64,000 nt of DNA from Funiculus sociatus GB2-C1 (GTDB lineage: Bacteria; Cyanobacteriota; Cyanobacteriia; Cyanobacteriales; FACHB-T130), in assembly GCF_039962115.1 (NCBI RefSeq), contig NZ_JAMPKJ010000002.1:124001-188000 (forward strand), in the 5' to 3' direction. Positions 9,801 to 17,940 of the stretch are shown piece by piece (the first letter of the stretch is position 1; each line of letters begins with the position of its first letter). The notes beneath the pieces are model-generated. The model had not been told where the DNA came from. It worked only from the letters and a program-made list of their open reading frames with translations, and made no database searches. The translations under genes and the position numbers were made by a program.

Positions 9801-10739
9801 TTAAGTTGGGTTGGGTGGGTTTTCTAAGGGTTGATTAGCTTCTGACGCTGGAGTTTCTTCTGAGGTAGGTGGAGGTGAAGCTGGGACATGCTTCTCTTCG
9901 GCATCTTCTAGAGCCGCTTCCACCAATTCAGGATCGGGTGGGTGCGGACGAACGGGTTCAAGAGTCTCAGCTTCGGTTGTGGCTGATTCAGGTGCTTCTA
10001 CAGCTGCTTGGGGTTCCAGATCATCCAAATTGGTTTCCACCACAGGAGCGGGTGGGTTCGGAAGAACGGGTTCAGGAGCCTCTGATTCGGTTGTGGCTGA
10101 TTCAGTTGCTTCTACAGCTGCTTGGGGTTCCAAGTCATCCAAATCGGTTTGGGGTGCGGCTTCTTGAGCCAGTTCTTCTACAGTGACTTCATCAACTACT
10201 TCTTGCCCTACGATGGAATCTAGCAGTTGAGACTGGGGGGGCGCTGGTGGTACGGGCGGTTGATTGTTATCAGCTACTCGGTTGTCCACCACCGTAACGG
10301 GTGATTTTGCTGAGTCAGTGGGTGCTGGGGGTGGGGTGGTTTGGGTGTCTGATTTGCTTTTATCCCCTGTTACTTTACCCACAGTTTCTTTAAGATTTGC
10401 GAACAGATTAGTGACCCGCTGCTGTGGGGATAATTTTGTCAGTTCCTGTAACGCCTCTGGGCTAGGTATCGCAGTCTGCTGTGCTGCTGGGGTGAGGGAG
10501 CGCCGTAATGTAAGCGTTTCCCAACCCAACCAACCGAGTAGCGCCACGCTAGCTACTTGTCCCAGCAGTACGCCGCCTGTGATGCGTCCCGCACACACCC
10601 ACAAAACCAAGGCGTAGAATAATCCCACGCCACTCCAGATAAAGTCATTCTTGCGATGGACTTCAGGGAAAAAGAAAGCTGCTAAGTAAAGGGCGAGGCT
10701 ACTAACAGCAACAGCGATCGCCAGGATATATGCCAGCAT
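9801..10739 (-). CDS. Ycf66 family membrane protein with long acidic/proline-rich tail
   Basis: The start is set at ATG 10739 (MLAYILAIAVAVSSLALYL), which matches the usual N-terminus of Ycf66 proteins; an 11-residue upstream extension is possible. Residues 1-80 hold three hydrophobic segments with the conserved FFFPEVHRKNDFIWSGVGL. The remaining ~230 residues are rich in Pro, Glu and Ala and probably disordered. The tail holds a 38-residue near-perfect tandem duplication around LDDLEPQAAVEA, so its length is likely variable between strains. Ycf66 is conserved in cyanobacteria and some plastids; its function is not established. The gene is divergent from gnd. Confidence 0.85.
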   Translation of the reverse strand: MLAYILAIAVAVSSLALYLAAFFFPEVHRKNDFIWSGVGLFYALVLWVCAGRITGGVLLGQVASVALLGWLGWETLTLRRSLTPAAQQTAIPSPEALQELTKLSPQQRVTNLFANLKETVGKVTGDKSKSDTQTTPPPAPTDSAKSPVTVVDNRVADNNQPPVPPAPPQSQLLDSIVGQEVVDEVTVEELAQEAAPQTDLDDLEPQAAVEATESATTESEAPEPVLPNPPAPVVETNLDDLEPQAAVEAPESATTEAETLEPVRPHPPDPELVEAALEDAEEKHVPASPPPTSEETPASEANQPLENPPNPT

Positions 10740-10969
10740 TTTATGGATGCTCCAAAACTTGTGTCTATGATCCAATTTTGCAAGAGAACTGTTGACCTAG
10801 ATACAAATTGAAATTAAATTAGCTGTTTCAATTTGATGTCTTTTGTACTAAGGGCGCTTTAGTTTTGGCGACTCTTAATATCTTCTTTACGGGAAACCCA
10901 TAGGATATCGGGATACCCTGAAAGGAACGCAACTGTTCAAAAGCATTGCAGAGTTGAACATTGAATCTT

Positions 10970-12472
10970 ATGACACAGCAGAGCTTTGGTGTAATTGGTT
11001 TAGCCGTCATGGGCGAAAACTTGGCGCTAAATGTAGAGCGCAATGGGTTCCCCATCTCCGTCTATAACCGCACGCCAGAAAAAACGGATGCCTTTATGGC
11101 CCAGCGGGCGCAGGGAAAAAATGTCCACGCCGCCTATTCAATTGAAGATTTTGTCAAATCTCTGGAACGCCCCCGCAAAATCCTGATCATGGTAAAAGCT
11201 GGTGCGCCAGTGGATGCGGTGATTAACCAGCTCAAACCCCTGCTGGATGAGGGCGACATTATTATCGACGGTGGAAACTCCCTGTTTGACGATACCGCTC
11301 GTCGCACTCGCGAATTAGAGCCGGAGGGGTTCAGGTTTATCGGGATGGGTGTCAGTGGGGGTGAAGAAGGGGCGCTGAATGGCCCTAGCATGATGCCAGG
11401 AGGCACGAAAAGCTCCTACGAGTATCTGGAGCCAATTTTGACGAAGATTGCGGCTCAGGTAGATGATGGCCCCTGTGTGACCTATATTGGCCCGGGTGGG
11501 GCTGGTCACTACGTCAAGATGGTACACAATGGCATTGAGTACGGCGATATGCAGCTGATTGCGGAAGCATACGACTTGCTCAAGAATGCTTTGGGGTTGG
11601 ATCACCAGCAACTGCACGAGATTTTTGCCGAATGGAACACCACCGATGAACTCAATTCCTACCTAATTGAGATTACGGCGGATATCTTTACTTACATCGA
11701 TCCAGATATTAATCAACCTCTGGTTGATAAGATTCTCGATGCGGCTGGGCAAAAAGGTACGGGACGTTGGACTGTTCAGAGTGCGCTGGAGTTGGGGATC
11801 TGTATTCCGACGATGACGGCGGCGGTTAATGCCCGGATCATGTCTGCCTTTAAGAAGGAGCGGGTGGCTGCTTCGGAGATTTTAACGGGCCCTAGTGGGA
11901 AGTATGAGGGGGACACCAAAACCTTCATTAACCAAATCCGTGATGCTCTCTATTGCTCGAAGATTTGCTCTTACGCTCAGGGTATGGCGCTATTGAGTGC
12001 AGCGTCAAAGGCTTATTCCTATGACCTGAATTTGAGCGAAACTGCCCGGATTTGGAAGGGTGGTTGTATTATTCGAGCTGGGTTCTTGAATAAGATTAAA
12101 TCTGCTTTCAAGGAAAATCCAGAGTTGCCCAATTTGCTTTTGGCTCCTGAGTTTAAGCAGACAATTTTGGATCGTCAGGACGCTTGGCGGGAAGTTTTGT
12201 CCCAGTCAGCGAAGCTGGGGATTCCAGTTCCGGCGTTCAGTGCGTCGCTGGATTATTTTGATAGTTATCGACGCGATCGCTTGCCACAAAACCTCACTCA
12301 AGCTCAGCGCGATTACTTCGGCGCTCACACCTACGAGCGTATTGACAAAGAAGGCTTCTTCCACACCGAATGGACGGCGCTTGACGAGGAAACTTTACAA
12401 ACCTCGACACCTGTACCCCTTCAAGCTCAAGATCCTGCGGTAGTTTTAACCACCCCGGACGCTCCGGAATAG
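10970..12472 (+). CDS. gnd: 6-phosphogluconate dehydrogenase (decarboxylating)
   Basis: A 500-residue enzyme of the oxidative pentose phosphate pathway that converts 6-phosphogluconate to ribulose 5-phosphate with NADP. The N-terminal Rossmann motif is [16 protein letters not shown]. The substrate/catalytic region shows [19 protein letters not shown] and [17 protein letters not shown] with the catalytic Lys. Length is slightly above the common 470-480 because of a short C-terminal tail. ATG 10970 is chosen over a TTG nine bases upstream. A terminator hairpin follows the stop. In cyanobacteria this gene is central to dark metabolism. Confidence 0.97.
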   Translation: MTQQSFGVIGLAVMGENLALNVERNGFPISVYNRTPEKTDAFMAQRAQGKNVHAAYSIEDFVKSLERPRKILIMVKAGAPVDAVINQLKPLLDEGDIIIDGGNSLFDDTARRTRELEPEGFRFIGMGVSGGEEGALNGPSMMPGGTKSSYEYLEPILTKIAAQVDDGPCVTYIGPGGAGHYVKMVHNGIEYGDMQLIAEAYDLLKNALGLDHQQLHEIFAEWNTTDELNSYLIEITADIFTYIDPDINQPLVDKILDAAGQKGTGRWTVQSALELGICIPTMTAAVNARIMSAFKKERVAASEILTGPSGKYEGDTKTFINQIRDALYCSKICSYAQGMALLSAASKAYSYDLNLSETARIWKGGCIIRAGFLNKIKSAFKENPELPNLLLAPEFKQTILDRQDAWREVLSQSAKLGIPVPAFSASLDYFDSYRRDRLPQNLTQAQRDYFGAHTYERIDKEGFFHTEWTALDEETLQTSTPVPLQAQDPAVVLTTPDAPE

Positions 12473-12484
12473 AAAAGTAGAAAA

Positions 12485-12520
12485 AAAATAGGGTGAGTTT
12501 TTACCTACCCTATTTTCTTT
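12485..12520. terminator. Intrinsic terminator between convergent genes
   Basis: AAAATAGGGT (12485-12494) and ACCCTATTTT (12507-12516) form a perfect 10-bp stem flanked by A and T runs. It can serve gnd and possibly the convergent J-domain/WD40 gene. Confidence 0.85.
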
Positions 12521-12605
12521 TTTCAGCTTTAAGCAGGTGGAAATAGCAAAATATTCTGTAGCGTCTTCATATTTTATAGGGGAGCCAAAAGTGCGCGAAT
12601 TACCA

Positions 12606-14027
12606 TCAACTAAATCGCCAAATATTGATAGTCTTGTCATGACTCCCACTCACGATAGTCTTTCCATCTGGACTGATAGCAACAGAATAAATTACACCTA
12701 AATGCCCCGCCAGAGTACAGATTTCTCTGCCTGTAGCTATCTGCCACAGCTTGATAGTGCCGTCCTCGCTGCCACTCACAAGAGTCTTTCCATCTGGGCT
12801 GAAAGTGACAGAATAAACCGCACCTGTATGCCCTGTGAGAGTACAGATTTCTCTGCCTGTAGCTGTCTGCCACAGTTTGATTTGTTTGAAACTCCCACTG
12901 GCTATGTTTTGTCCATCTGGGCTGAAGGCGACAGACAAAACATAGCCAGAATTTCCGACAATTGAACGAATTAGTTGACCGTTGCCCATCTGCCGAATTC
13001 TGAGCGGCTTTTCCAAACCGCCACTTGCAAGAATCTTTCCATCCCGACTGATAGCAATAGACAAAACTTGGGCTGACTGTCCTTTAAGGGTGTTGAGTTC
13101 TTTTCCTGTAGTTGTCTGCCAAAACTTGATAGTTTTGTCGTTACTACCACTAGCTAAAATTTGCCCATCTAGGCTGAAGGTGACAGCCGAGACTTCGTCT
13201 GAATGCCCAGAAAACAAACCGCCAAGGGTGCGAATTACTTTCCCTGTAGCCAAATCCCACAACTTGATGGTTTTGTCAACACTGCCACTGGCAAAAGTTC
13301 TTCTATCTTTACTAAAGGCAAGGCAACGCACCCCGTCTGAATGGCCTGTGAGGGTGTGGATTAGCTTCCCTGTAGCAAGATTCCATAGCTTGATAGTTTT
13401 GTCAAAGCTGCCACTGATAAGGGTTTTTCCATCCCAACTGATGACAACAGCAGCAACTAATTCTGAATGGCTGGTGAGGGTGTGATCGCATTTCCATTGT
13501 GGGAATACAGATGCAGGCGGTGGCGGTGGCGAAGGTTGTGGCGGTGCGGGTGATGGCTTTGCCGCTTTTTGTTTCAGCTCAAGCTCTGCCACTTTCTTTG
13601 CATCTGAGTTGGCTCTGTTGTTATATCCAAGTTGGGAGCAGGCAAACCCTCTGGATTTATATGCTTCTATATAGTATGAATTGATCCGGATTGCGCGGGT
13701 AAAATTTTCGATTGCTTCCTCATATTTTTCTTTTTTAACATTTTCCAATCCCTGGCTATAGTATATTTCTGCATTAGATAAATTATTTTTATAAATCCCT
13801 GTAGTAGAAGTTTTATCAACCGAATTTTCCAAATAAAACTTTAGCTGTTCGTAAGCTTGGTTAATTTTTTTAATTTCCTCCTCTGCCTTTTGTTTTAGCT
13901 GAGTATCATGAGAAAAGCGATCTGGATGCGAAGTCTTAGCCAGGTGTCGGTAAGCCTGCTTAATCTCTGAGTGCGATGCACCGGGTTTCAGCCCAAGAAT
14001 TTCGTAAGACCGATTGATATTATTCAT
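12606..14027 (-). CDS. J-domain / TPR / WD40 chimeric protein
   Basis: A 473-residue fusion. Residues 1-70 are a J domain with the HPD tripeptide (KTSHPDRF), so it should stimulate an Hsp70 ATPase. Residues about 95-150 resemble one or two TPR units (YSQGLENVKKEKYEEAIENF). A Pro-rich linker then leads to seven WD40 repeats (about 180-473), enough for one propeller that can dock a client. Repeats 5-7 are nearly identical, pointing to recent internal duplication. Repeat 4 is degenerate (LEKPLRIRQMGNG). No signal peptide is visible, so it is cytosolic. A Hsp70 co-chaperone with a substrate-selecting propeller is the likely role (inference). The related chimera at 28946-29641 has pentapeptides in place of WD40. 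Confidence 0.85.
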   Translation of the reverse strand: MNNINRSYEILGLKPGASHSEIKQAYRHLAKTSHPDRFSHDTQLKQKAEEEIKKINQAYEQLKFYLENSVDKTSTTGIYKNNLSNAEIYYSQGLENVKKEKYEEAIENFTRAIRINSYYIEAYKSRGFACSQLGYNNRANSDAKKVAELELKQKAAKPSPAPPQPSPPPPPASVFPQWKCDHTLTSHSELVAAVVISWDGKTLISGSFDKTIKLWNLATGKLIHTLTGHSDGVRCLAFSKDRRTFASGSVDKTIKLWDLATGKVIRTLGGLFSGHSDEVSAVTFSLDGQILASGSNDKTIKFWQTTTGKELNTLKGQSAQVLSIAISRDGKILASGGLEKPLRIRQMGNGQLIRSIVGNSGYVLSVAFSPDGQNIASGSFKQIKLWQTATGREICTLTGHTGAVYSVTFSPDGKTLVSGSEDGTIKLWQIATGREICTLAGHLGVIYSVAISPDGKTIVSGSHDKTINIWRFS

Positions 14028-14124
14028 CTAAGTTATTTGTGCTGTAAGCTTGGTGTACAGCAAGAAAGCGGCTGATTGGGTTTATATTCAGTGTTCCCAA
14101 AATTCCATAGATTCTAACGCACGC

Positions 14125-14835
14125 TCACTTTACATTTCCTTGATGTTCGCACTTAAAAGTCTGCTCGCGCCACTGTTCTATATCCACATCCGCCAGCCGA
14201 GTTACTTGGTTGCATTTGGGTTGAATTACCTGACTTAACACCGCCCATACTAAGCTACGAGTTACGTCTAATCCTGTCTTGAGAAATGATTCTCGATTGG
14301 CAGGAATACCCTGTTCTGGTACGATTTCAGTTTCTACCCAAATCCCATGAGCGCCGCATAAAATTTGCGCGAGCCACTGCGCCCTTGGCAGATGGCTGGC
14401 GGAGGTGATTAACTTAATTTTACGGACTCCCCAAGAGCGCAGAATTGGTATCCCAAAATAGAAATTGCTAAAAGTTGATTTTGCACACTTTTCTAGCCAA
14501 ACTTGCTCAATAGAAGCATTTTCTCTTTGAAAAATTAGCCAGATGCAGGGGTCTTTAGAGCCTTGAGAAATTAAAACCCGTATTTCTGGGTCTTTTTTTA
14601 CTTGCTGGGCTACGTATATTTCTCGACTAATACTTCCGCCTAAGACAAAATAGGCATCCACTTTAGCTTGTGAGGCAGAGTACAAAGAAAGCATAATGAT
14701 TAATAGCCATCCGCCCAAGATAACGCCTAGAATAGCGATAATGAAGAGTAAAAGCCGTCGAGCGCTTCTGAAGGCAAACTGATGAACTGCGGCACGGTGG
14801 GGCTGCTGGTAAGTAAATCTAACTGGGCGGTTCAC
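14125..14835 (-). CDS. YdcF/ElyC-like (DUF218) membrane-anchored protein
   Basis: A 236-residue protein starting with GTG at 14835. One transmembrane segment lies at about residues 28-50 (LLLFIIAILGVILGGWLLII). The DUF218 fold follows: AYFVLGGSISREI, then IRVLISQGSKDP, IKLITSASHLPRA and a C-terminal helix. DUF218 members are thought to act in the periplasm on envelope metabolism; the substrate here is unknown. It stands alone upstream of the J-domain/WD40 gene on the same strand with a ~97-base gap, so co-transcription is possible. Confidence 0.75.
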   Translation of the reverse strand: MNRPVRFTYQQPHRAAVHQFAFRSARRLLLFIIAILGVILGGWLLIIMLSLYSASQAKVDAYFVLGGSISREIYVAQQVKKDPEIRVLISQGSKDPCIWLIFQRENASIEQVWLEKCAKSTFSNFYFGIPILRSWGVRKIKLITSASHLPRAQWLAQILCGAHGIWVETEIVPEQGIPANRESFLKTGLDVTRSLVWAVLSQVIQPKCNQVTRLADVDIEQWREQTFKCEHQGNVK

Positions 14836-15133
14836 AATTTATTTGAGTATTTGTTCGGATGAAATTTAGTAATGCTTTACACTACTTTAGCTATTAAGAC
14901 TATTTTGTTGTTCTTTTAGGCTGGTGCCTATTAAACTGAGGTAAGTAAAAAATTAGCAGGAAAGTCGAGTCAAACAAGGCTGTTATCCTGGCTACTAATA
15001 TGAATAATGAGGACACTGGGCGAACTGGCACAAAATTGATGCAGCCTAGATAAGAAACCTGAGTATCTTGGAAATAGTTCGTTTCAGGCGTCACACGGTA
15101 TCTACAGATTAAACCCCTCCCAAGCCACTCTTC

Positions 15134-16438
15134 ATGAATCCATCCCCAAAAAACTTCTCTCGGCTCCACGTTGCTCTGTTTGGTGGAGCGATCGCAACCA
15201 CGGCAGCTTTGTCTTTGTTCGGTCCCTCTGTCCGAGCTGCCCTGCAAGAAAGTCCAAAATCGGTTGTCGATGAAGCATGGCAAATTGTCAACCGGGAATA
15301 TGTTGATGGCACCTTTAATCAGGTGGATTGGCAAGCGACCCGACAAGACCTGCTATCCAAAAACTACGCTACCCGCGAAGAAGCCTACAAGGCTATCCGG
15401 GTGGCGCTGGAAAAATTAGAGGATCCTTACACTCGTTTTCTTGATCCCAAACAGTATCAAGCATTGACTAGCCAAACTTCTGGAGAACTGTCTGGCGTAG
15501 GTTTGAAGCTGGAACTGGACGAAAAAACCAAGGATCTGACCGTTGTGGAACCGATTGAGAATTCCCCAGCTCTCAAAGCGGGTATCAAGCCGGGAGATAA
15601 GATTTTGGCAATTAATGGCAAAACCACAAAGGGGATGAGTGTGGAAGCTGCCGCTAACTTGATCCGGGGCGAAGTTGGGACGAAAGTCACCCTGAAGATA
15701 TCCAGCGAAGGCAGGGATAAGGATGTGGCATTGACTAGGGCGCAGATTGAACTGGCTGCTGTCCGTTCTTCGGTCAAGCAGGAAGGTAAAATCCGCGTCG
15801 GCTATATCCGCTTGAATGAGTTTAGCGCCCACGCCGCAGAACAAATGCGTCGCTCGATTAAGACTCTCAATAACGACAAGGTGGATGCTTTTGTATTGGA
15901 TTTGCGGGGTAATCCGGGTGGGTTACTGCACTCCAGCGTAGAAATTGCCCAGATGTGGATGGATAAAGGTGCCATCGTCCGGACAGTAGACCGCAAGGGA
16001 GCAAATGAAGAATTTAAGACAAATGGCAAGTCGTTGACTCAGTTGCCTCTTGCTGTGCTGGTAGATGGCAATTCGGCATCGGCTAGCGAAATTCTCTCTG
16101 GGGCGCTGAAGGATAATGGTCGTGCGAAGATTATCGGCTCTCAAACTTTTGGGAAGGCGCTAGTTCAGTCGGTGCATTCTCTGAGTGATGGTTCTGGTTT
16201 AGCTGTGACGATTGCTCACTACTACACGCCAAAGGGAACGGATATCAGCCAGAAAGGGGTTACTCCTGATGTCAAGATTGACTTGAACGACGACCAGCGC
16301 AAGCGTCTTGGCAGTAATCCGACGTTACTGGGAACTCAGGAAGATCCGCAATATGCCCGCGCGATCGCTGAGTTGGAAAATACTAAACTCGCCCAGCCGG
16401 GTAAGCCCCAATTACCGCGATCGCTCAGCGTCCGGTAA
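15134..16438 (+). CDS. Carboxyl-terminal processing protease (S41A, CtpA/B/C type)
   Basis: A 434-residue serine protease with an N-terminal export signal (LHVALFGGAIATTAALSLF, cleavage probably after VRA). A PDZ domain spans about residues 100-190 (GELSGVGLKLELDEKTKDL, AGIKPGDKILAINGK). The catalytic Ser lies in GNSASASEIL (about 313) and the Lys in QTFGKALVQ (about 340). It acts in the periplasm or lumen. In cyanobacteria CtpA matures the D1 protein of photosystem II; several paralogues exist and I cannot tell which this is. A bidirectional terminator follows. Confidence 0.92.
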   Translation: MNPSPKNFSRLHVALFGGAIATTAALSLFGPSVRAALQESPKSVVDEAWQIVNREYVDGTFNQVDWQATRQDLLSKNYATREEAYKAIRVALEKLEDPYTRFLDPKQYQALTSQTSGELSGVGLKLELDEKTKDLTVVEPIENSPALKAGIKPGDKILAINGKTTKGMSVEAAANLIRGEVGTKVTLKISSEGRDKDVALTRAQIELAAVRSSVKQEGKIRVGYIRLNEFSAHAAEQMRRSIKTLNNDKVDAFVLDLRGNPGGLLHSSVEIAQMWMDKGAIVRTVDRKGANEEFKTNGKSLTQLPLAVLVDGNSASASEILSGALKDNGRAKIIGSQTFGKALVQSVHSLSDGSGLAVTIAHYYTPKGTDISQKGVTPDVKIDLNDDQRKRLGSNPTLLGTQEDPQYARAIAELENTKLAQPGKPQLPRSLSVR

Positions 16439-16460
16439 ATTAGGCAATCATGTAAAAGGC

Positions 16461-16498
16461 AAAATGTAGAGAGGTTAAATTTAATCTCTCTACTTTTG
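16461..16498. terminator. Bidirectional terminator between ctp and moaB
   Basis: GTAGAGAG (16466-16473) pairs with CTCTCTAC (16486-16493), with inner TTAAATTTAA extending the stem and A/T runs outside. The two flanking genes converge here. Confidence 0.8.
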
Positions 16499-16502
16499 GT
16501 TT

Positions 16503-17006
16503 TTAGCCTTTAATTTGGTTGACCAAGTGAACAAGCTCTGGCAAAATAAGCTTCTCAATTGCAAGTCTAACGGCGTTGCTGGAACCGGGAACAGAGAAGA
16601 CCAGCTTGCTTTGATAAACGCCAGCAACAGCGCGAGATGCGATCGCCCGTGAACCAATTTCTTGATAACTCAGAAAGCGGAACAACTCGCCAAAACCAGG
16701 CAAAGTTTTTGAGAGTTCTTTCTCTAGAGCATCGTAGGTCGTGTCTCTCGGTGCGATCCCAGTGCCACCATTGAAAATTAAAGCATCTAGATCCGGGCGT
16801 TGACCTAGGGTTGCTAGCAGCGCCCGAATTTGCGTAGGTTCATCTTTGAGAAGGGCGTACTCCCCAATTGCGTGACCTGCATTTTGGAGTAACTGCTTAA
16901 TTAACTGACCGCTAGTATCTGTTTCGGGCGATCGCGTATCGCTAACGGTAATGACAGCGCAAGTTACTGTCATCCCCTTTATATCAGGGTGAGGCAGGTT
17001 AGTCAT
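16503..17006 (-). CDS. moaB: Molybdenum cofactor biosynthesis protein MoaB
   Basis: A 167-residue MoaB/Mog family protein (MPT-binding fold). Diagnostic segments are VITVSDTRSPETDTSG, FNGGTGIAPRDTTYDALEK and FSVPGSSNAVRLAIEKLILP. The family adenylylates molybdopterin before molybdenum insertion (Mog) or is a close homologue of unclear activity (MoaB). In cyanobacteria molybdenum cofactor serves nitrate reductase among others. Length is normal. It lies downstream of psb28 on the same strand, separated by a terminator-like hairpin. Confidence 0.88.
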   Translation of the reverse strand: MTNLPHPDIKGMTVTCAVITVSDTRSPETDTSGQLIKQLLQNAGHAIGEYALLKDEPTQIRALLATLGQRPDLDALIFNGGTGIAPRDTTYDALEKELSKTLPGFGELFRFLSYQEIGSRAIASRAVAGVYQSKLVFSVPGSSNAVRLAIEKLILPELVHLVNQIKG

Positions 17007-17014
17007 ACAAGCAA

Positions 17015-17054
17015 GAGTTTTGAGTTTTTAATTTCCAACCCTAACTCAAAACTC
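17015..17054 (-). terminator. Inverted repeat after psb28
   Basis: GAGTTTTGAGTT (17015-17026) and AACTCAAAACTC (17043-17054) are perfectly complementary. On the minus strand it lies between the psb28 stop and the moaB start, and an AT-rich stretch follows. Probable terminator or processing hairpin. Confidence 0.6.
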
Positions 17055-17063
17055 AAAATCTAT

Positions 17064-17399
17064 TTAGGATTTGCTAAATTCTAAACCATTCTCTTCGGCA
17101 TACCGCTGCATGAAGCGCATAAAGCGATTCCATTCATCTTCTGACTTCATCAGGTAAACCGCTTGTAAATCTCTAGCTTGACCATTGACAAATATGCCTT
17201 TGACTTCTCTGGTCACTATTTCGCCTTCTTCGTCAATCATGTACATCCCGGTGATTTCTTCCGCGCTTTCGCTGTTGAAGGCGTTGGGAGTTTGAAAATA
17301 AAACGTCGCAGTACCTTGATTGCCATCCCGCGAACGGGTTAGCTTTACATCCGGTATAACTTCTTCTTTGAGTCCTCTGGCAAACTGAATTTCCGCCAT
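17064..17399 (-). CDS. psb28: Photosystem II assembly protein Psb28
   Basis: A 111-residue cytosolic-side assembly factor of photosystem II that binds CP47-containing intermediates. The sequence is highly typical: [20 protein letters not shown], then [31 protein letters not shown] and [19 protein letters not shown]. Full length, no signal peptide. It is transcribed away from aroF; its promoter must share the 17400-17550 region with the aroF leader. Confidence 0.97.
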   Translation of the reverse strand: MAEIQFARGLKEEVIPDVKLTRSRDGNQGTATFYFQTPNAFNSESAEEITGMYMIDEEGEIVTREVKGIFVNGQARDLQAVYLMKSEDEWNRFMRFMQRYAEENGLEFSKS

Positions 17400-17555
17400 A
17401 ATGGTACGACTAAATTTTTATAATGGTCAATTTAATATCATCTCATCATTTAGAAGAGAACTGCACTGTCTAGCTTCTACTGGCTTGGGCTGATTCCAAA
17501 AAGTAGTTGTAGGGTCAATGTGGGATCGGGCAGACCTAACCGCTCTCATAACCTC

Positions 17556-17584
17556 TTGACACCGCCCGATCCCTCTGCTAACGT
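17556..17584 (+). promoter_or_regulatory. Candidate promoter of the aroF leader transcript
   Basis: TTGACA at 17556-17561 is followed after 17 bases by TAACGT (17579-17584), a weak -10. Transcription from here would start about 40 bases before the first leader frame. Overlapping it is a perfect 10-bp inverted repeat (GGGATCGGGC at 17522-17531 and its complement at 17564-17573) that could be an operator. The -10 match is poor, so this is tentative. Confidence 0.35.
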
Positions 17585-17632
17585 CAATGGTTAAAGGTAT
17601 GTAATAAATTTTCAGATTTATAGGTCTTACAA

Positions 17633-17686
17633 ATGTTCAGCAGCAGTTTTTACTTTTATTGGTTTAACGCGGTTCACCGGGAGTGA
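17633..17686 (+). CDS. Leader peptide 1 of aroF, rich in Phe/Tyr/Trp
   Basis: An ATG-to-TGA frame of 17 codons reads MFSSSFYFYWFNAVHRE. Seven of 17 residues are aromatic, six of them consecutive (codons 6-11, 17648-17665). An AGG lies 8 bases before the ATG. Codons 13-15 (GCG GTT CAC, 17669-17677) form the 5' arm of an alternative hairpin that would disrupt the following terminator. Composition, position and overlap with the switch all point to a regulatory leader rather than a functional protein. Not seen as a named family. Confidence 0.75.
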   Translation: MFSSSFYFYWFNAVHRE

Positions 17687-17746
17687 ATCCAATGTCCCCA
17701 TTGGAACCGCCTAGTGAACCGCAGAACAAACTCTGCGGTTTTTTTT
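17669..17746 (+). promoter_or_regulatory. Attenuator 1 of aroF: antiterminator and terminator
   Basis: Terminator: AACCGCAGA (17717-17725) pairs with TCTGCGGTT (17732-17740), followed by a long T-run. Antiterminator: GCGGTTCAC (17669-17677) pairs perfectly with GTGAACCGC (17714-17722), consuming the terminator's 5' arm. A small hairpin CCAATG/CATTGG (17689-17704) sits in the loop of the antiterminator. A ribosome finishing leader 1 would cover the antiterminator arm and allow termination. A ribosome stalled in the early aromatic codons would leave it free and allow read-through. Confidence 0.75.
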
Positions 17747-17775
17747 GTTTTTTCAAGGATTGGATTTTAATCGTG

Positions 17776-17838
17776 ATGACCTATTTCAGTAGCTGGTTTT
17801 ATGGCTTTTACTTTTGGCCCAGAGCAAATTCCGGGTAA
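17776..17838 (+). CDS. Leader peptide 2 of aroF, rich in Tyr/Phe/Trp
   Basis: A second ATG-to-TAA frame, 20 codons, encodes MTYFSSWFYGFYFWPRANSG: nine aromatic residues of 20, including two Trp. It begins 30 bases after the T-run of attenuator 1. Its last codons (end of AAT, TCC, GGG; 17829-17835) are the 5' arm of the second antiterminator. The Shine-Dalgarno is weak (TGGA 11 bases upstream). TTCAGTAGC here resembles TTCAGCAGC of leader 1, so the two leader units may be an old tandem duplication. Confidence 0.78.
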   Translation: MTYFSSWFYGFYFWPRANSG

Positions 17839-17904
17839 ATAGCGTCATGTCGATAAATCGTCCAGCGCCCGGAACTTGCAATCAGGTTCCGGGCTTTTTG
17901 TTTT
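17829..17904 (+). promoter_or_regulatory. Attenuator 2 of aroF: antiterminator and terminator
   Basis: Terminator: GCCCGGAAC (17867-17875) pairs with GTTCCGGGC (17886-17894), then TTTTTGTTTT. Antiterminator: TTCCGGG (17829-17835), inside the last leader-2 codons, pairs perfectly with CCCGGAA (17868-17874), the terminator's 5' arm. The terminator ends 37 bases before the aroF start codon. The arrangement repeats the logic of attenuator 1. Confidence 0.8.
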
Positions 17905-17940
17905 GTCAACATCACATTTTTTTCTAAGGAGAATCGAACC

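Noticed and set aside
17669-17746. Free-standing small RNA upstream of aroF
   Set aside because: The hairpins and terminator at first looked like a trans-acting sRNA gene. The aromatic-rich frame overlapping the 5' arm explains them better as an attenuator, though the terminated RNA would exist as a short transcript.
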